Assembly: GCF_003131185.1 (NCBI RefSeq)
Contig: NZ_QFFU01000002.1
Location: forward strand, 417,233 to 481,232
DNA: 64,000 nucleotides
Direction of reading: 5' to 3'
Origin: Pseudomonas ovata
GTDB taxonomy: Bacteria > Pseudomonadota > Gammaproteobacteria > Pseudomonadales > Pseudomonadaceae
Shown: piece by piece, positions 27,477 to 36,517 of the stretch
Layout of the letters: each line of letters begins with the position of its first letter
Position numbering within the stretch: the first letter of the stretch is position 1
Made by a program: the position numbers and the translations under genes
Notes under the pieces: model-generated
Told to the model about the DNA's origin: nothing
Database searches by the model: none
What the model saw: only the letters and a program-made list of their open reading frames with translations

Positions 27477-28874
27477 TCAGCGAATTTGACTGAGCCTTAT
27501 GGCCTCGCCAACGTTTTCAAGCATTTTTGGCACATCCTGGTGCCAGTCCAGCGCGTAGCCGATGCGCAGGTACTGGCGGTGCAAACCGCTCAGGCTGAAC
27601 AATTCGCCCGGCGCGATGACCAGCCGACGGGCCAGCAGCGTGTCGAATACCTGGCGCAAATCTACGCCTTGCTGGGTTTCGGCCCAGATACCGCTGCCGC
27701 CCCGGGGCATTTCAAAGCGAACCCAGCGGCCCAGGTGCTGATCCATCAGTTGCCCCATGACCTGCATGCGGGCTTCAAGCAAGCCACGCAACTCGGTCAG
27801 GTGCTGATCCATCCGTCCACTGCTGCACAGCCGTGCAATGGCTTTCTGTCGCACAGGTGGCAGATCGAAGGCTCGCAGCAAAAAATAGTCTTGCCATAAC
27901 GGCTCGAAATGCCGGCACAACAGATAACCGTAGGGCGCCTCGGGCCCGAGCAGTTTGTCGAAGCTGCCCAGAATCAACAGCCGCTGCGGATCAATCCACT
28001 CGCGCAGGCAAGTGTCGCGCGGTTCGAAAGCCAGTTCGCCGTGGCTGTCATTTTCCAGCACCCAGATGTGCTGGCGATTGAGCTGATGCGCCATGGCCTG
28101 GCGGTTATGCAACGGGGCGACGCTGCCGCGTACCGGGTTGAGCCGTGAAGACAGGATCGCCAGGCTGATGCTGTGTTCTGTCAGCAGTTGCTCCAGTGCT
28201 GCCAGGCGTACCCCCCCGTCATCATCCAGTGGCATTTCCACCACCTGCACCTGCAAGGATTGCAGCAACCGCAGTTGAGTCCAGTGGCAGGGTGACTCGA
28301 CCAGTACGCAGCTTCCGGCCAGGCGCAAGGTGTGCACCACCGCCTTGAGCATGCCCAGCAGGTCGGGCCCGATGTACACCTGCTCGGCATGCCAGCAGTC
28401 CTGGGCATCGTGGGTATAGCGTGCGGCCAGGGCGCTGCGCAGCTCCATGTCGCCGAACGGCTGGAAGCCGGTATCCAGCCGTTGCGGGTATTGGCGCACC
28501 AGCTCGCGCTCGGTGCCCAGCAATACACCCTGCGATGCCAGCAACAGGCTCGGCTCGTCGCCCGAGAGCATGTTTACCCCGGGCCTGCGCACGTTATGGT
28601 AAAGCCTGTCGAGCACACTGCCGCCCTCACCCGTCAGCGTTTCTTCACAACTGGCGGGCAAGGCGTAGTACCCCGACTTGGGCACCGAGCAGATCCGCCC
28701 CTCTTGTTCCAACAGCGAGTAGGCGCTCTGGATGGTCGAGATCGACACCCGCAGGCGTCGTGCCAACTGGCGCAGCGAAGGCATCTTGAGGGTCGAATCG
28801 GTCTGCACCTCGTTGATCAGGCGAACGAGATAGCGATACACCGCCTGGTAGGCGAAATCGTTTTTGTCTTTCAT
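27477..28874 (-). CDS. MocR-like GntR/aminotransferase regulator
   Basis: A 465-residue protein. A GntR helix-turn-helix (LKMPSLRQLARRLRVSIST, SVPKSGYYALP) is fused to an aminotransferase-like domain. The PLP lysine is retained in GSFDKLLGPEAPYGYLL, but the Arg that usually follows in MocR proteins (SFSKxLaPGxRxG) is missing. The start at 28874 (MKDKNDFAYQ) is taken because the codons upstream require TTG. It lies downstream of, and co-oriented with, the PP-loop gene 77 bases away; the two may form an operon or the regulator may control it. Confidence 0.8.
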   Translation of the reverse strand: MKDKNDFAYQAVYRYLVRLINEVQTDSTLKMPSLRQLARRLRVSISTIQSAYSLLEQEGRICSVPKSGYYALPASCEETLTGEGGSVLDRLYHNVRRPGVNMLSGDEPSLLLASQGVLLGTERELVRQYPQRLDTGFQPFGDMELRSALAARYTHDAQDCWHAEQVYIGPDLLGMLKAVVHTLRLAGSCVLVESPCHWTQLRLLQSLQVQVVEMPLDDDGGVRLAALEQLLTEHSISLAILSSRLNPVRGSVAPLHNRQAMAHQLNRQHIWVLENDSHGELAFEPRDTCLREWIDPQRLLILGSFDKLLGPEAPYGYLLCRHFEPLWQDYFLLRAFDLPPVRQKAIARLCSSGRMDQHLTELRGLLEARMQVMGQLMDQHLGRWVRFEMPRGGSGIWAETQQGVDLRQVFDTLLARRLVIAPGELFSLSGLHRQYLRIGYALDWHQDVPKMLENVGEAIRLSQIR

Positions 28875-28951
28875 GGCAGGCAACCGGGGGATCGAGCATG
28901 GAAATCAAGCGCCGGGCTTTGCGTTCAGGCAAGCCGGCATCGGCACAGCGA

Positions 28952-30541
28952 TCAGCGGCCCGTAAGCCTGACGACCTGAAGTTCGCCGCTGTGTGGATCG
29001 ACGCGGCGGATACGCCGCTGATCAGGGTCGGCCAGGCGGATACGGGCGATGATGGAGGTGGGGTCGGTGCGCGTCAGGGACTGGCGCTTGTACAGCCCTT
29101 GCAAGCCTGGCAGGCTCAGCCCGCTGATTTCCACCAGCCACAGTAGCACCTGATCCGGCGCACTCTGGCCGTCCAGCGCCCGGTGCAGGTCGGCCAGGGC
29201 CACCAGCATGCCGGGATGACAACGGCGCAAGAACGCTTCCAGCCCTGCCCCGCCATCGACAAAGGGCGAGAACAGCATGCACACCAGTTGTGCCTCGCTC
29301 AGGTCATAGGCTTGCTGGGCAAAATCAGCCGCCAGTTCGCGTCGCGCCTCGATGCGCTGCTCGCCGTCATAGGCGGCCATGGCTTGCTCGATCAGTCGCA
29401 CCGGCATCTGTTTGCTGCGCATCAGGCTGCGTGCCAGGACCAGGTAGTCGGCAATCCCGTCGGCATACTCGCGCTGCTCGACCCACTGCGCCCGCAGCCC
29501 CTGCATATGGGCCATGAGCAACGGGTTGGCGCAATCGGACTCACTGAAGCTGAAGGCCAGGTCCTCGAAGCGAAACGCCAGAAACTCGGTCAGCAGGTTC
29601 CAGTGATCATCGGCCTTGCCGCACACCAGGTCATTGATGGGCACGAAGGTCGGGTTCAGCGGTTTGGCCGGCAGCAGCGGTGGTCGAACGCAGGACACCT
29701 CTGGCTCGTCCTCACCGTACAGCTCATGCAGCCAGGTCTGGCCGATATGATCCAGACTGCGCATGACGCTCTGCAGGCTCTGGTTACGCCAGTGCCCGGT
29801 GTGCAGGCCGCTGCCCTGGGCCAGGCGCATCAGCCAGGTGATGTATTGCTTCTGTTCCTTGCGCGAGTCGCCACTGACCACCGCGTCGGCGCCATTGCCC
29901 CAACTGATGGCCCGCCCCAGAAATTGCGCCAGCCCCAGGTAGCAACTGTTGCAGAACGTGGTGCGTGCATCACCCGCCGACAGGTGCCCGGCCTGCAGCA
30001 TGTCGCAGCGATTCTGCTCGCGTCCGGCACTGGAAAATGGCAGGTCCGGCTCGAAGGCATGTGTGTACTGATGGTCGAACACCAGCATTTCGACCCGCGG
30101 ATCGTCATACAGGAACAGCGCCGAATAGACCCGATGAATGTTACCCATCACCGCCGGCGTGATGCCGGCATGGCGCAGGGTGGCCACACGCAGGTTGAAG
30201 GTGCCGGGCGCCCTTGCCGCAATGCTCAACTGGGCTGCACGCAGCAAGGCCACGGTGTAGGCGCTGTCCTTGCCGCCGCCAAAGGCAATCATGACCGTGA
30301 AGCTGCTCATGCGCTCAATGCCGCCAGCGGCCACGATCAGGCGCTGTATCAGCAATTGCAGGGCGGTGCGTTCGGCCCGGGTGAAATAACCCAGCAGCCG
30401 TTGCAGCACTTGCTGGTAGACATAGTTCATGGCTTGTTCATGAATGGCACTCATCATGCTGGCCCTGCCCGTCGCGAAGTTGAAACCGCCGATAGCGTGA
30501 AGCGGAGTAGACAATGGATCTGACAACCGAACATGGCTCAT
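28952..30541 (-). CDS. PP-loop ATPase-like protein of unknown function
   Basis: About 529 residues. A PP-loop of the SGGxDS type is visible as FGGGKDSAYT (residues 88-96), and a CNSC pair lies near residue 198, as in thiolation-type PP-loop enzymes. Such proteins adenylate a substrate with ATP before sulphur or nitrogen transfer. The rest, including a helical C-terminal half, matches no family I can name. The start is uncertain: the ATG at 30541 overlaps its only purine-rich upstream stretch, and an ATG pair about 28 codons later (MMSAIHEQ) is an alternative. The adjacent MocR-like regulator suggests a small-molecule pathway. Confidence 0.6.
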   Translation of the reverse strand: MSHVRLSDPLSTPLHAIGGFNFATGRASMMSAIHEQAMNYVYQQVLQRLLGYFTRAERTALQLLIQRLIVAAGGIERMSSFTVMIAFGGGKDSAYTVALLRAAQLSIAARAPGTFNLRVATLRHAGITPAVMGNIHRVYSALFLYDDPRVEMLVFDHQYTHAFEPDLPFSSAGREQNRCDMLQAGHLSAGDARTTFCNSCYLGLAQFLGRAISWGNGADAVVSGDSRKEQKQYITWLMRLAQGSGLHTGHWRNQSLQSVMRSLDHIGQTWLHELYGEDEPEVSCVRPPLLPAKPLNPTFVPINDLVCGKADDHWNLLTEFLAFRFEDLAFSFSESDCANPLLMAHMQGLRAQWVEQREYADGIADYLVLARSLMRSKQMPVRLIEQAMAAYDGEQRIEARRELAADFAQQAYDLSEAQLVCMLFSPFVDGGAGLEAFLRRCHPGMLVALADLHRALDGQSAPDQVLLWLVEISGLSLPGLQGLYKRQSLTRTDPTSIIARIRLADPDQRRIRRVDPHSGELQVVRLTGR

Positions 30542-30913
30542 TCCCTGAGTAGTAGTTATCAATTCATTATCAATATCACTCCCTCGATTACAAGCGACAG
30601 GCCAGGCGCAAAACATTAACTCAGCGGCATGAATACACGCATCGAATTAAACATCGACCCGACACTCCTGCCTTTTTAAACACCTGAAAACGCCGTTTTA
30701 CTCAAGGCTTGAAACCGTGAATTCCAGGCGCCAGACCGGTGGCGACTGGCCCGCGCCAAGGCACCTGGAAAAACAGTCAGGGTCCAGGCCACTTGAAACC
30801 ATAGAACCCTACAGACCCGCGTTGTTTAATCACGCATTGAAATACCAGACACAGACCCTGGTTAGTAGAGAACTTTCCTACAATAACGGCAGCCCCGTGT
30901 AGGAGCCAAAAGC
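30542..30913. other. intergenic stretch upstream of the PP-loop gene
   Basis: No gene is supported here. A 61-codon plus-strand ORF at 30717-30902 has no recognisable features and no good start signal. The PP-loop promoter probably lies near 30550-30620, which is A/T-rich. Confidence 0.4.
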
Positions 30914-30948
30914 AGAAAAAGGCATTGATTGGAAACAATCAATGCCTT
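30914..30948 (-). terminator. strong rho-independent terminator
   Basis: A perfect 13-base stem (30919-30931 with 30936-30948) and a four-base loop. On the minus strand it runs directly into TTTTTC. It ends transcription of the oxidoreductase gene at 31026-32048. Confidence 0.85.
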
Positions 30949-31025
30949 GACTTGGGGAATGCTCTAAAAATTCGGCCTTACTGTATCGGCCTGAAGAAAA
31001 GCAGCCGCTAACCGCGCCAACGTGA

Positions 31026-32048
31026 TCAGTCAGTCGTCACTTCCAGCACCGCTCGCCCGCCAATCGGACAACCGTCCATATAACGGTGTGCCTGCACCAC
31101 TTGCTCAAAGGCAAACGGGCGAATCGCCAGCGGCTGCAACACACGATCGGCAGTCAATTGATTGATGTCGCGCAAGGCGCGCTGCAACGACTCGGCGTCC
31201 TGATCAATGCCCAGCTCCGGCTTGCCGGTGAAGTTACCCAGGCAATGCACATAGAACTGGATGTTCTTCTGAAACGCTGCACAGGCCGGAAACGGCGTCT
31301 GGTTGCCACCTTGCAGGCCGTACAGGACCAGGCTGCCACGCGGCGCGAGCACATCGCCCATCAGCGACATCTGCGGCCCGCCAAGCCCGTCGAACACCCC
31401 ATCCACACCGCGATTGGCCGTGTATTTGTTGATGGTCATCAACAGGTCCTGCTCTTCGGTAACCACCACCTTGTCGGCACCCAGCGACAACAGGTAGTCG
31501 CGGGCATCGGCAGTCTTGGTGGCGGCAATGACCTTGACGCCCAGGGCCTTGCCCAGTTGCACAAAGCACGGTCCTGCGCAGTGGCTGGCGTCGGTCACCA
31601 GCACGGTCTGACCGGCCTTGATGCGCGCCAGATCGACATAGGCGAAATAAGCAATCAGCAAGGGGGTGTAATGCACACTGGCCTGGGCAGGCGTCAGCAC
31701 GTCGGGATAGCGGGTCAGGGCCGTACGCGGCAACACGATCACTTCGCCGTACACCGGATGCTGGTTGGGGTCGGCTGCCGGAAAGCTGGCCACCTTGTCG
31801 CCCACCGCCAGGTCCTCGACACCGACGCCCACAGCCGTCACCACGCCGGCCATTTCATAGCCCAGGCCTGCCGGCAGGCGCGCCTTGGAGCTGGCCAGGT
31901 TCTGCCGCCAGAGAACGTCGTACCAGCTGATGCCAATCGCCTGGACGCGTATTTGCACTTCGCCAGGCGCAGGCAGCGCGGCGGGATGCTCTTCGAGCTT
32001 GAGCACCTCGGCCGGGCCAAACTGGTGAAAACGGATCGTGCGGGACAT
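31026..32048 (-). CDS. zinc-independent MDR oxidoreductase (quinone reductase-like)
   Basis: A 340-residue medium-chain reductase without the zinc-binding cysteines. It has RFHQFGPAEVLKLEE, the GYEMAGVV substrate-domain motif and a nucleotide-binding region with VLVTDASHCAGPCFVQLGK. It resembles NADPH:quinone reductases or crotonyl/acryloyl reductase-like MDRs. The divergent LysR gene at 32392 is probably its regulator. Substrate unknown. Confidence 0.8.
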   Translation of the reverse strand: MSRTIRFHQFGPAEVLKLEEHPAALPAPGEVQIRVQAIGISWYDVLWRQNLASSKARLPAGLGYEMAGVVTAVGVGVEDLAVGDKVASFPAADPNQHPVYGEVIVLPRTALTRYPDVLTPAQASVHYTPLLIAYFAYVDLARIKAGQTVLVTDASHCAGPCFVQLGKALGVKVIAATKTADARDYLLSLGADKVVVTEEQDLLMTINKYTANRGVDGVFDGLGGPQMSLMGDVLAPRGSLVLYGLQGGNQTPFPACAAFQKNIQFYVHCLGNFTGKPELGIDQDAESLQRALRDINQLTADRVLQPLAIRPFAFEQVVQAHRYMDGCPIGGRAVLEVTTD

Positions 32049-32391
32049 TGAGAACCTCGCCTTTTGAACCTAGATGCCCTGCACTTTATCCGGGCTTTCC
32101 CGGCAGAACCAGTCAGTGGCTGTTAATAGTCGACATGCCTGTCATCGATTCGCAATAGATACGATCTGCTGTCGAGACGTTCCCTTCCCGGCACAGGCGG
32201 CGGCCATTGTTCGCATGTGGCCGGCACTTTGCAACCGTTCGACACCGTTGACCCGCATCCTGCCCCGCACGAATTAATCGTTCCGCCCCCGTGCCGTTTG
32301 CCCGTACTATGCGCACCGGTGTCGATACAAGGCGTTTTCCTACAGCCCTACGCGACATGTCCGAATCGACAAATGGCCCGAGCCCCCACGT
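32049..32391. other. 343-base divergent promoter region
   Basis: Lies between the MDR gene and the LysR gene, and should contain both promoters and the LysR binding site. I could not pick out one convincing T-N11-A palindrome by eye. Confidence 0.4.
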
Positions 32392-33306
32392 ATGAACCGC
32401 AATGACCTGCGTCGTGTCGACCTCAACCTGCTGATCGTCTTTGAAACCCTGATGCACGAGCGCAGCGTGACCCGTGCCGCCGAAAAACTGTTTCTCGGCC
32501 AGCCCGCCATCAGCGCCGCCCTGTCGCGCCTGCGCGGGCTGTTCGACGACCCGTTGTTCGTGCGCACCGGGCGCAGCATGGAGCCCACTGCCAGGGCCAC
32601 GGAAATCTTCAGCCTGTTGTCACCGGCCCTGGACTCGATTTCCACGGCCGTCAGCCGCGCCTCGGAGTTCGACCCGGCCACCAGCAATGCCGTGTTCCGC
32701 ATCGGCCTGTCCGATGAAGTGGAATTCGCCCTGCTGCCCTCACTGCTCAAGCGCCTGCGCTCCGAAGCCCCCGGCATCGTGCTGGTGGTGCGCCGGGTCA
32801 ATTACATCCTGATGCCGGCCCTGCTGGCCTCGGGCGAAATCTCGGTGGGCGTCAGCTACACCAGCGACCTGCCAGCCAATGCCAAGCGCAAGGTCCTGCG
32901 CCGCAGCCGCCCACAAGTGCTGCGCGCCGACACCATCCCCGGCCCGCTGAGCCTGGACGACTTCTGCAACCGCCCGCATGCCTTGGTGTCCTTTGCCGGC
33001 GACCTGTCGGGGTTCATGGATGAATACCTGGAAAAACTGGGGCGCAAGCGCCATGTAGTGCTGGCGGTGCCGCAGTTCAACGGCTTGGCGACCTTGCTGG
33101 CCGGCACCGACATCATTGCCACGGTGCCGGACTATGCCGCCGAAGTGCTGACCGCCAACGGCGGGGTCAGGTCCGAGGACCTGCCGCTGGAGTCGCAGAC
33201 CTTCGAGTTGCACATGGCCTGGCGCGGGGCACAGGACAATGACCCGGCGGAGAGGTGGTTGAGGTCGCGGATTCAGATGTTTTTTGGGGATCCCGATAGC
33301 TTGTGA
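32392..33306 (+). CDS. LysR-family regulator
   Basis: A 304-residue LysR protein of the NahR/NodD-like branch: VDLNLLIVFETLMHERSVTR, AAEKLFLGQPAISAALSRL and the typical DPLFVRTGRSMEPT. A co-inducer domain follows. It is divergent from the MDR gene and is the last ordinary chromosomal gene before the accessory island; its 3' end lies 155 bases before the integrase remnant. Confidence 0.86.
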   Translation: MNRNDLRRVDLNLLIVFETLMHERSVTRAAEKLFLGQPAISAALSRLRGLFDDPLFVRTGRSMEPTARATEIFSLLSPALDSISTAVSRASEFDPATSNAVFRIGLSDEVEFALLPSLLKRLRSEAPGIVLVVRRVNYILMPALLASGEISVGVSYTSDLPANAKRKVLRRSRPQVLRADTIPGPLSLDDFCNRPHALVSFAGDLSGFMDEYLEKLGRKRHVVLAVPQFNGLATLLAGTDIIATVPDYAAEVLTANGGVRSEDLPLESQTFELHMAWRGAQDNDPAERWLRSRIQMFFGDPDSL

Positions 33307-33460
33307 TGGACTTTCACTAAATCCCATAAAGTCTTTTTATAACAATCACCTATTGAGACCTTAGTCTCCAAGCGCCTGTCTAGATCCAATGGCTTCCACG
33401 GCTCACGGGGGCCTGATTGGGCGCAAATTTAGGCTCCTTAAAAAGGATGCCCCCCAGATA

Positions 33461-33744
33461 ATGCGATTGTTTTCAAACGGAAACTCAGCGAGGCCTTGAT
33501 CCGCTCGCTGACCGAATCTGGTAAACACGCCGATGGCGAAGTTCCTGGCCTCTACTTGGAGGTCAGGGCGTCGAGCAAGGTCGGCAAATCCCTTTCCAAG
33601 GTTTAGCGATTGAAGTATCGGCTGCATGGGAAGGAAAACCGCTGCTCCATCGGCGCTTACTCCGACATTGGCCTCAACCTCAAGGAGGCGCATGACATTG
33701 CCCGCGGCGCACGCCGCGACGTGGCACCGGCGCCAGCTCTGCGC
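33461..33744 (+). pseudogene. tyrosine integrase N-terminal remnant (DUF4102 Arm-binding domain)
   Basis: Reading from about 33463 gives AIVFKRKLSEALIRSLTES, VPGLYLEVRA, then a TAG where a Trp is expected (SKV-stop-RLKYRLHG), then SIGAYSDIGLNLKEAHDIAR. This is the Arm DNA-binding domain of P4-type/DUF4102 integrases. The start codon is also out of frame: ATGCGATT looks like ATGGCGATT with one G lost. The catalytic domain is absent, replaced by sugar-isomerase sequence. It probably marks the original end of an integrated island. No tRNA is seen nearby. Confidence 0.75.
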
Positions 33745-33890
33745 AGATGGAGCCTTCGATTTGACTGGTTTTATAGAGTCCGTCAGGTTAACCGGTTACA
33801 ACGGGCCTTGGCATATAGAAATGCTCTCGGAGAATGTCAGAAAAAAACGTTAGAAGCGCTCGCAACCTTGTTGTTCACTACGTCAATAAG
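33745..33890 (+). pseudogene. C-terminal remnant of an IolE-like TIM-barrel isomerase
   Basis: The translation ADGAFDLTGFIESV, LTGYNGPWHIEMLSENVRK aligns residue by residue with the C-terminus of the intact proteins at 41941-42795 (LDVPAFIKAVQATGYNGPW, EVLSEVVRK) and 50707-51564. After a run of seven A's the frame shifts and continues KTLEALATLLFTTSIS, matching the end of those proteins. It is thus a third, dead paralogue fused directly to the integrase remnant. Confidence 0.75.
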
Positions 33891-33977
33891 CGCGCTCAGC
33901 GCTAGGTCCTGATTCAAAAAACAAAACCAATGCTGGCGTGAGCCCTATACAGGTCCTCCTTACAATTCAACAGTCGA

Positions 33978-34011
33978 AAGCCCTACCCAGACTTCGCTGG
34001 CGGTAGGGCTT
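33978..34011 (-). terminator. rho-independent terminator of the porin/ABC operon
   Basis: A 10-base stem (33978-33987 with 34002-34011) with a 14-base loop, followed on the minus strand by TTTC. It lies 39 bases after the porin stop codon. Confidence 0.6.
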
Positions 34012-34050
34012 CCCGGAGGTCAGTTGACGTAACCCTGTTGGCTGATTCGC

Positions 34051-35271
34051 CTATTTCCACCAATACTCAAGCTGCACACCAACGTTCGAGCCATGCAAGG
34101 CATTACCAAAGGCACCGGTATCCGAAAGCGCTGACCCAGCCGCCATTTGATTCGCTGCGCGTTGGGCTGCTTCGTTCCAGGACGCATAGGTGTAATACAG
34201 ACGAAGCTCTGGACGGTTCCAGTAGCCAGGCCCTGCAGGAGACCAAGTAGGCGCAATGGTGAACTTCGTCAGTTTGCGCGTCCCACCAGGGGCCTCCACT
34301 TGGTCTCGACCGATTTCGGTGCTCAATTTGAATTGTTCAGTGAATGCATAGACCGGGCGTACCCCCACAGAAAGCCAGTTTTGATCATCGCCGTCCGGAC
34401 GTTTGTCCTTTTGATAGACGATCTGGAACTGCCCACTGAATCGCGAAGTCATTTGCCAGTCGAAGTACTCCACCATGCGCCAACTCTGGTTTGCGTTGTC
34501 CAGGGTTGGGTCGCCGGTGTAACTCAAAGCCGTTCCTGGGCCCTGTCCATATTGCACCGCGAAAGTATTAAGGCTGCCAAGAAAGCCTTTCTGCTTGTGC
34601 TGGGCGATGGCTGACCAACCAGTGTGCGAGTCATCTTTGTTATCTGGCTTGTCGAGGAAGCTCACGCCCAATTGCAAGGCTCCACCGGGATTGGTATCGA
34701 AGCCACTGACGGTGAAGTCGTGGCGGTTGATGAAGTCTTTTTGGAAGAGATTGTCTTTGCGAGAAAAAACGTAACTGTATTTGAGATCACCGATACCTAC
34801 CTGATCAAAGCCGAAACCATTCGAACTTTGGTTCCAGTAGAAGTAGTCACTCATTTCAATACTATTTCGATTGTAGTAACGGCGGCCCGCCCAAAAAGAG
34901 CCTCCGTTAAGCGCGGGCATTTTGCTCCATTCAGCATACATTTGATTCATTCGCGCAAAGCCGTAGTTCCCGGTAAATTTCGGCGTATGGCCGTACTGGT
35001 TGTACAGCTGAGCCATACCCTCGACACTAATGGCGGAGCCATCATCGAGTTCGAGAAGTTCCTGGCGCAGATCAAACTCAAAGTACTGTTCGCACTCGTT
35101 ACCCAACCGGTACTTGGATTGCGCGCCCGGAAGCTGGAAGCAGGACTGACGGCCGCCATCAAGGGCGTTACCCGTACCCGTACGAAGATAGCCGCTGAAA
35201 TCCAGCGCATTTGCAGACAACGGCATCGCTACAGCCAAACCTACACTCCAGAAAACAGTCTTTAATCGCAT
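34051..35271 (-). CDS. carbohydrate porin (LamB/maltoporin family)
   Basis: A 406-residue outer-membrane porin. It has a signal peptide ending SANALDFSGYLRTG, the classical maltoporin start (GYLRTGTG, then CFQLPGA and YRLGNECEQY), and a C-terminal aromatic end (VGVQLEYWWK). Such porins pass sugars and glycosides. It is the last gene of a run with a ribose-type ABC importer, a permease and cyclitol-oxidising enzymes, so it probably admits their substrate. Confidence 0.87.
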   Translation of the reverse strand: MRLKTVFWSVGLAVAMPLSANALDFSGYLRTGTGNALDGGRQSCFQLPGAQSKYRLGNECEQYFEFDLRQELLELDDGSAISVEGMAQLYNQYGHTPKFTGNYGFARMNQMYAEWSKMPALNGGSFWAGRRYYNRNSIEMSDYFYWNQSSNGFGFDQVGIGDLKYSYVFSRKDNLFQKDFINRHDFTVSGFDTNPGGALQLGVSFLDKPDNKDDSHTGWSAIAQHKQKGFLGSLNTFAVQYGQGPGTALSYTGDPTLDNANQSWRMVEYFDWQMTSRFSGQFQIVYQKDKRPDGDDQNWLSVGVRPVYAFTEQFKLSTEIGRDQVEAPGGTRKLTKFTIAPTWSPAGPGYWNRPELRLYYTYASWNEAAQRAANQMAAGSALSDTGAFGNALHGSNVGVQLEYWWK

Positions 35272-35478
35272 GTTGCGTCTCCACTTATTATTTTTATTGG
35301 GTTTTCTTGGGACAGCCGAACCCTGCCCGGAAGATTTCTCTTCCAGCGACGTGGGCTTTTCTCAAGTTGCATCGTGTGTATACAGCCTGGAGCCAACCTT
35401 GCGAGATCGACCGTTAAAGTCACCTACAGGTGAGGCTCCAGGGGGGCGGTTAAAAACTTTCTATGGCGCTTCAGCCAA

Positions 35479-36480
35479 TCATGATTTGCCTCTGGATTTG
35501 GCATACGTATCGAAACCGACCGCCAACACGATGATGATTCCAATCACCACTTGTTGGTAATACGCGGACACGTTCATGATCACCAGGCCATTGATGAGTA
35601 CGCCGATGAGCAACGCTCCGACAATCGTGCCGCCGACGCCACCTAAACCACCAAACAGGCTGGTACCACCGATCACCACTGAAGCGATAATGCGCAGCTC
35701 GTAACCCGTGCCGGCAACGGCCTCAGCAGATCCAAGTCGGGCGGAGAGCAGGAATCCAGCCAGCCCAGCAAGGAAGCCGGTTATGACATAAACACTCAGA
35801 ACGACAGATTGAACACTCAATCCTGAGAGTCGCGCTGCTTCGGGGTTACCGCCAACGGCATAAACCTGCCGGCCATATCGCGTGTAGCGCAGCGCGATGT
35901 ATCCCACCAGAGCGACCACCAGAAAGACCAGAACAGGAACCGGTACACCCAGTACGTCCCCTCTTCCCCACCAGCGGAAGGCTTCATTGAAACCGCTCAC
36001 AGGCGCGCCATCATTCACAATGAGTGTCGCACCGCGCCATACGGTCAAACCGCCAAGGGTCACGATGAATGCAGGTACGCCGAACCGCGTAACCACCTTG
36101 CCATGGAGGTATCCCGCCATTGTGCCGACAGCGCAAGCTGCGAGCATCGCAACGAGCCATCCCATGAAGAAGTCGCCGCCGAGTGCCTGCATCAAAAATG
36201 CACCGCTGATGGCTGCGAATGCGAGCAGCGACCCCACCGCGAGATCGATTCCCCCGGTGAGAATCACATAGGTCATTCCCACACCTATGATCCCGTAGAT
36301 CGACACTTCGGTAAGGATGTTTTTGATGTTTCGCGCAGACAGGAACATTGGGTTGTACAGGGTGAAAATGACGATAAGTGCGACGAGAAACAATAACACG
36401 CCATACTTCTCAAAGAACCCGACTATCTCAATCTTTTTCCCGCGTTCCACGACTGATTCACTCGATGCTGGCTTGATCAT
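35479..36480 (-). CDS. ribose-type sugar ABC transporter permease
   Basis: A 333-residue RbsC-like membrane protein. It has NPMFLSARNIKNILTEVSIYG, GMTYVILTGGIDLAVGS and GTSLFGGLGGVGGTIVGALL, with about eight to ten transmembrane helices. It follows the ATPase gene by 37 bases. With the ATPase and binding protein it forms a CUT2-family importer, the class used for ribose, xylose, galactose and myo-inositol. Confidence 0.9.
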   Translation of the reverse strand: MIKPASSESVVERGKKIEIVGFFEKYGVLLFLVALIVIFTLYNPMFLSARNIKNILTEVSIYGIIGVGMTYVILTGGIDLAVGSLLAFAAISGAFLMQALGGDFFMGWLVAMLAACAVGTMAGYLHGKVVTRFGVPAFIVTLGGLTVWRGATLIVNDGAPVSGFNEAFRWWGRGDVLGVPVPVLVFLVVALVGYIALRYTRYGRQVYAVGGNPEAARLSGLSVQSVVLSVYVITGFLAGLAGFLLSARLGSAEAVAGTGYELRIIASVVIGGTSLFGGLGGVGGTIVGALLIGVLINGLVIMNVSAYYQQVVIGIIIVLAVGFDTYAKSRGKS

Positions 36481-36517
36481 TTTTATTTACTCGATAGACG
36501 ATGCGGGTGCAACCCGT

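Noticed and set aside
29183..30523. 446-codon plus-strand ORF
   Set aside because: Antisense to the PP-loop gene; composition typical of a shadow frame.
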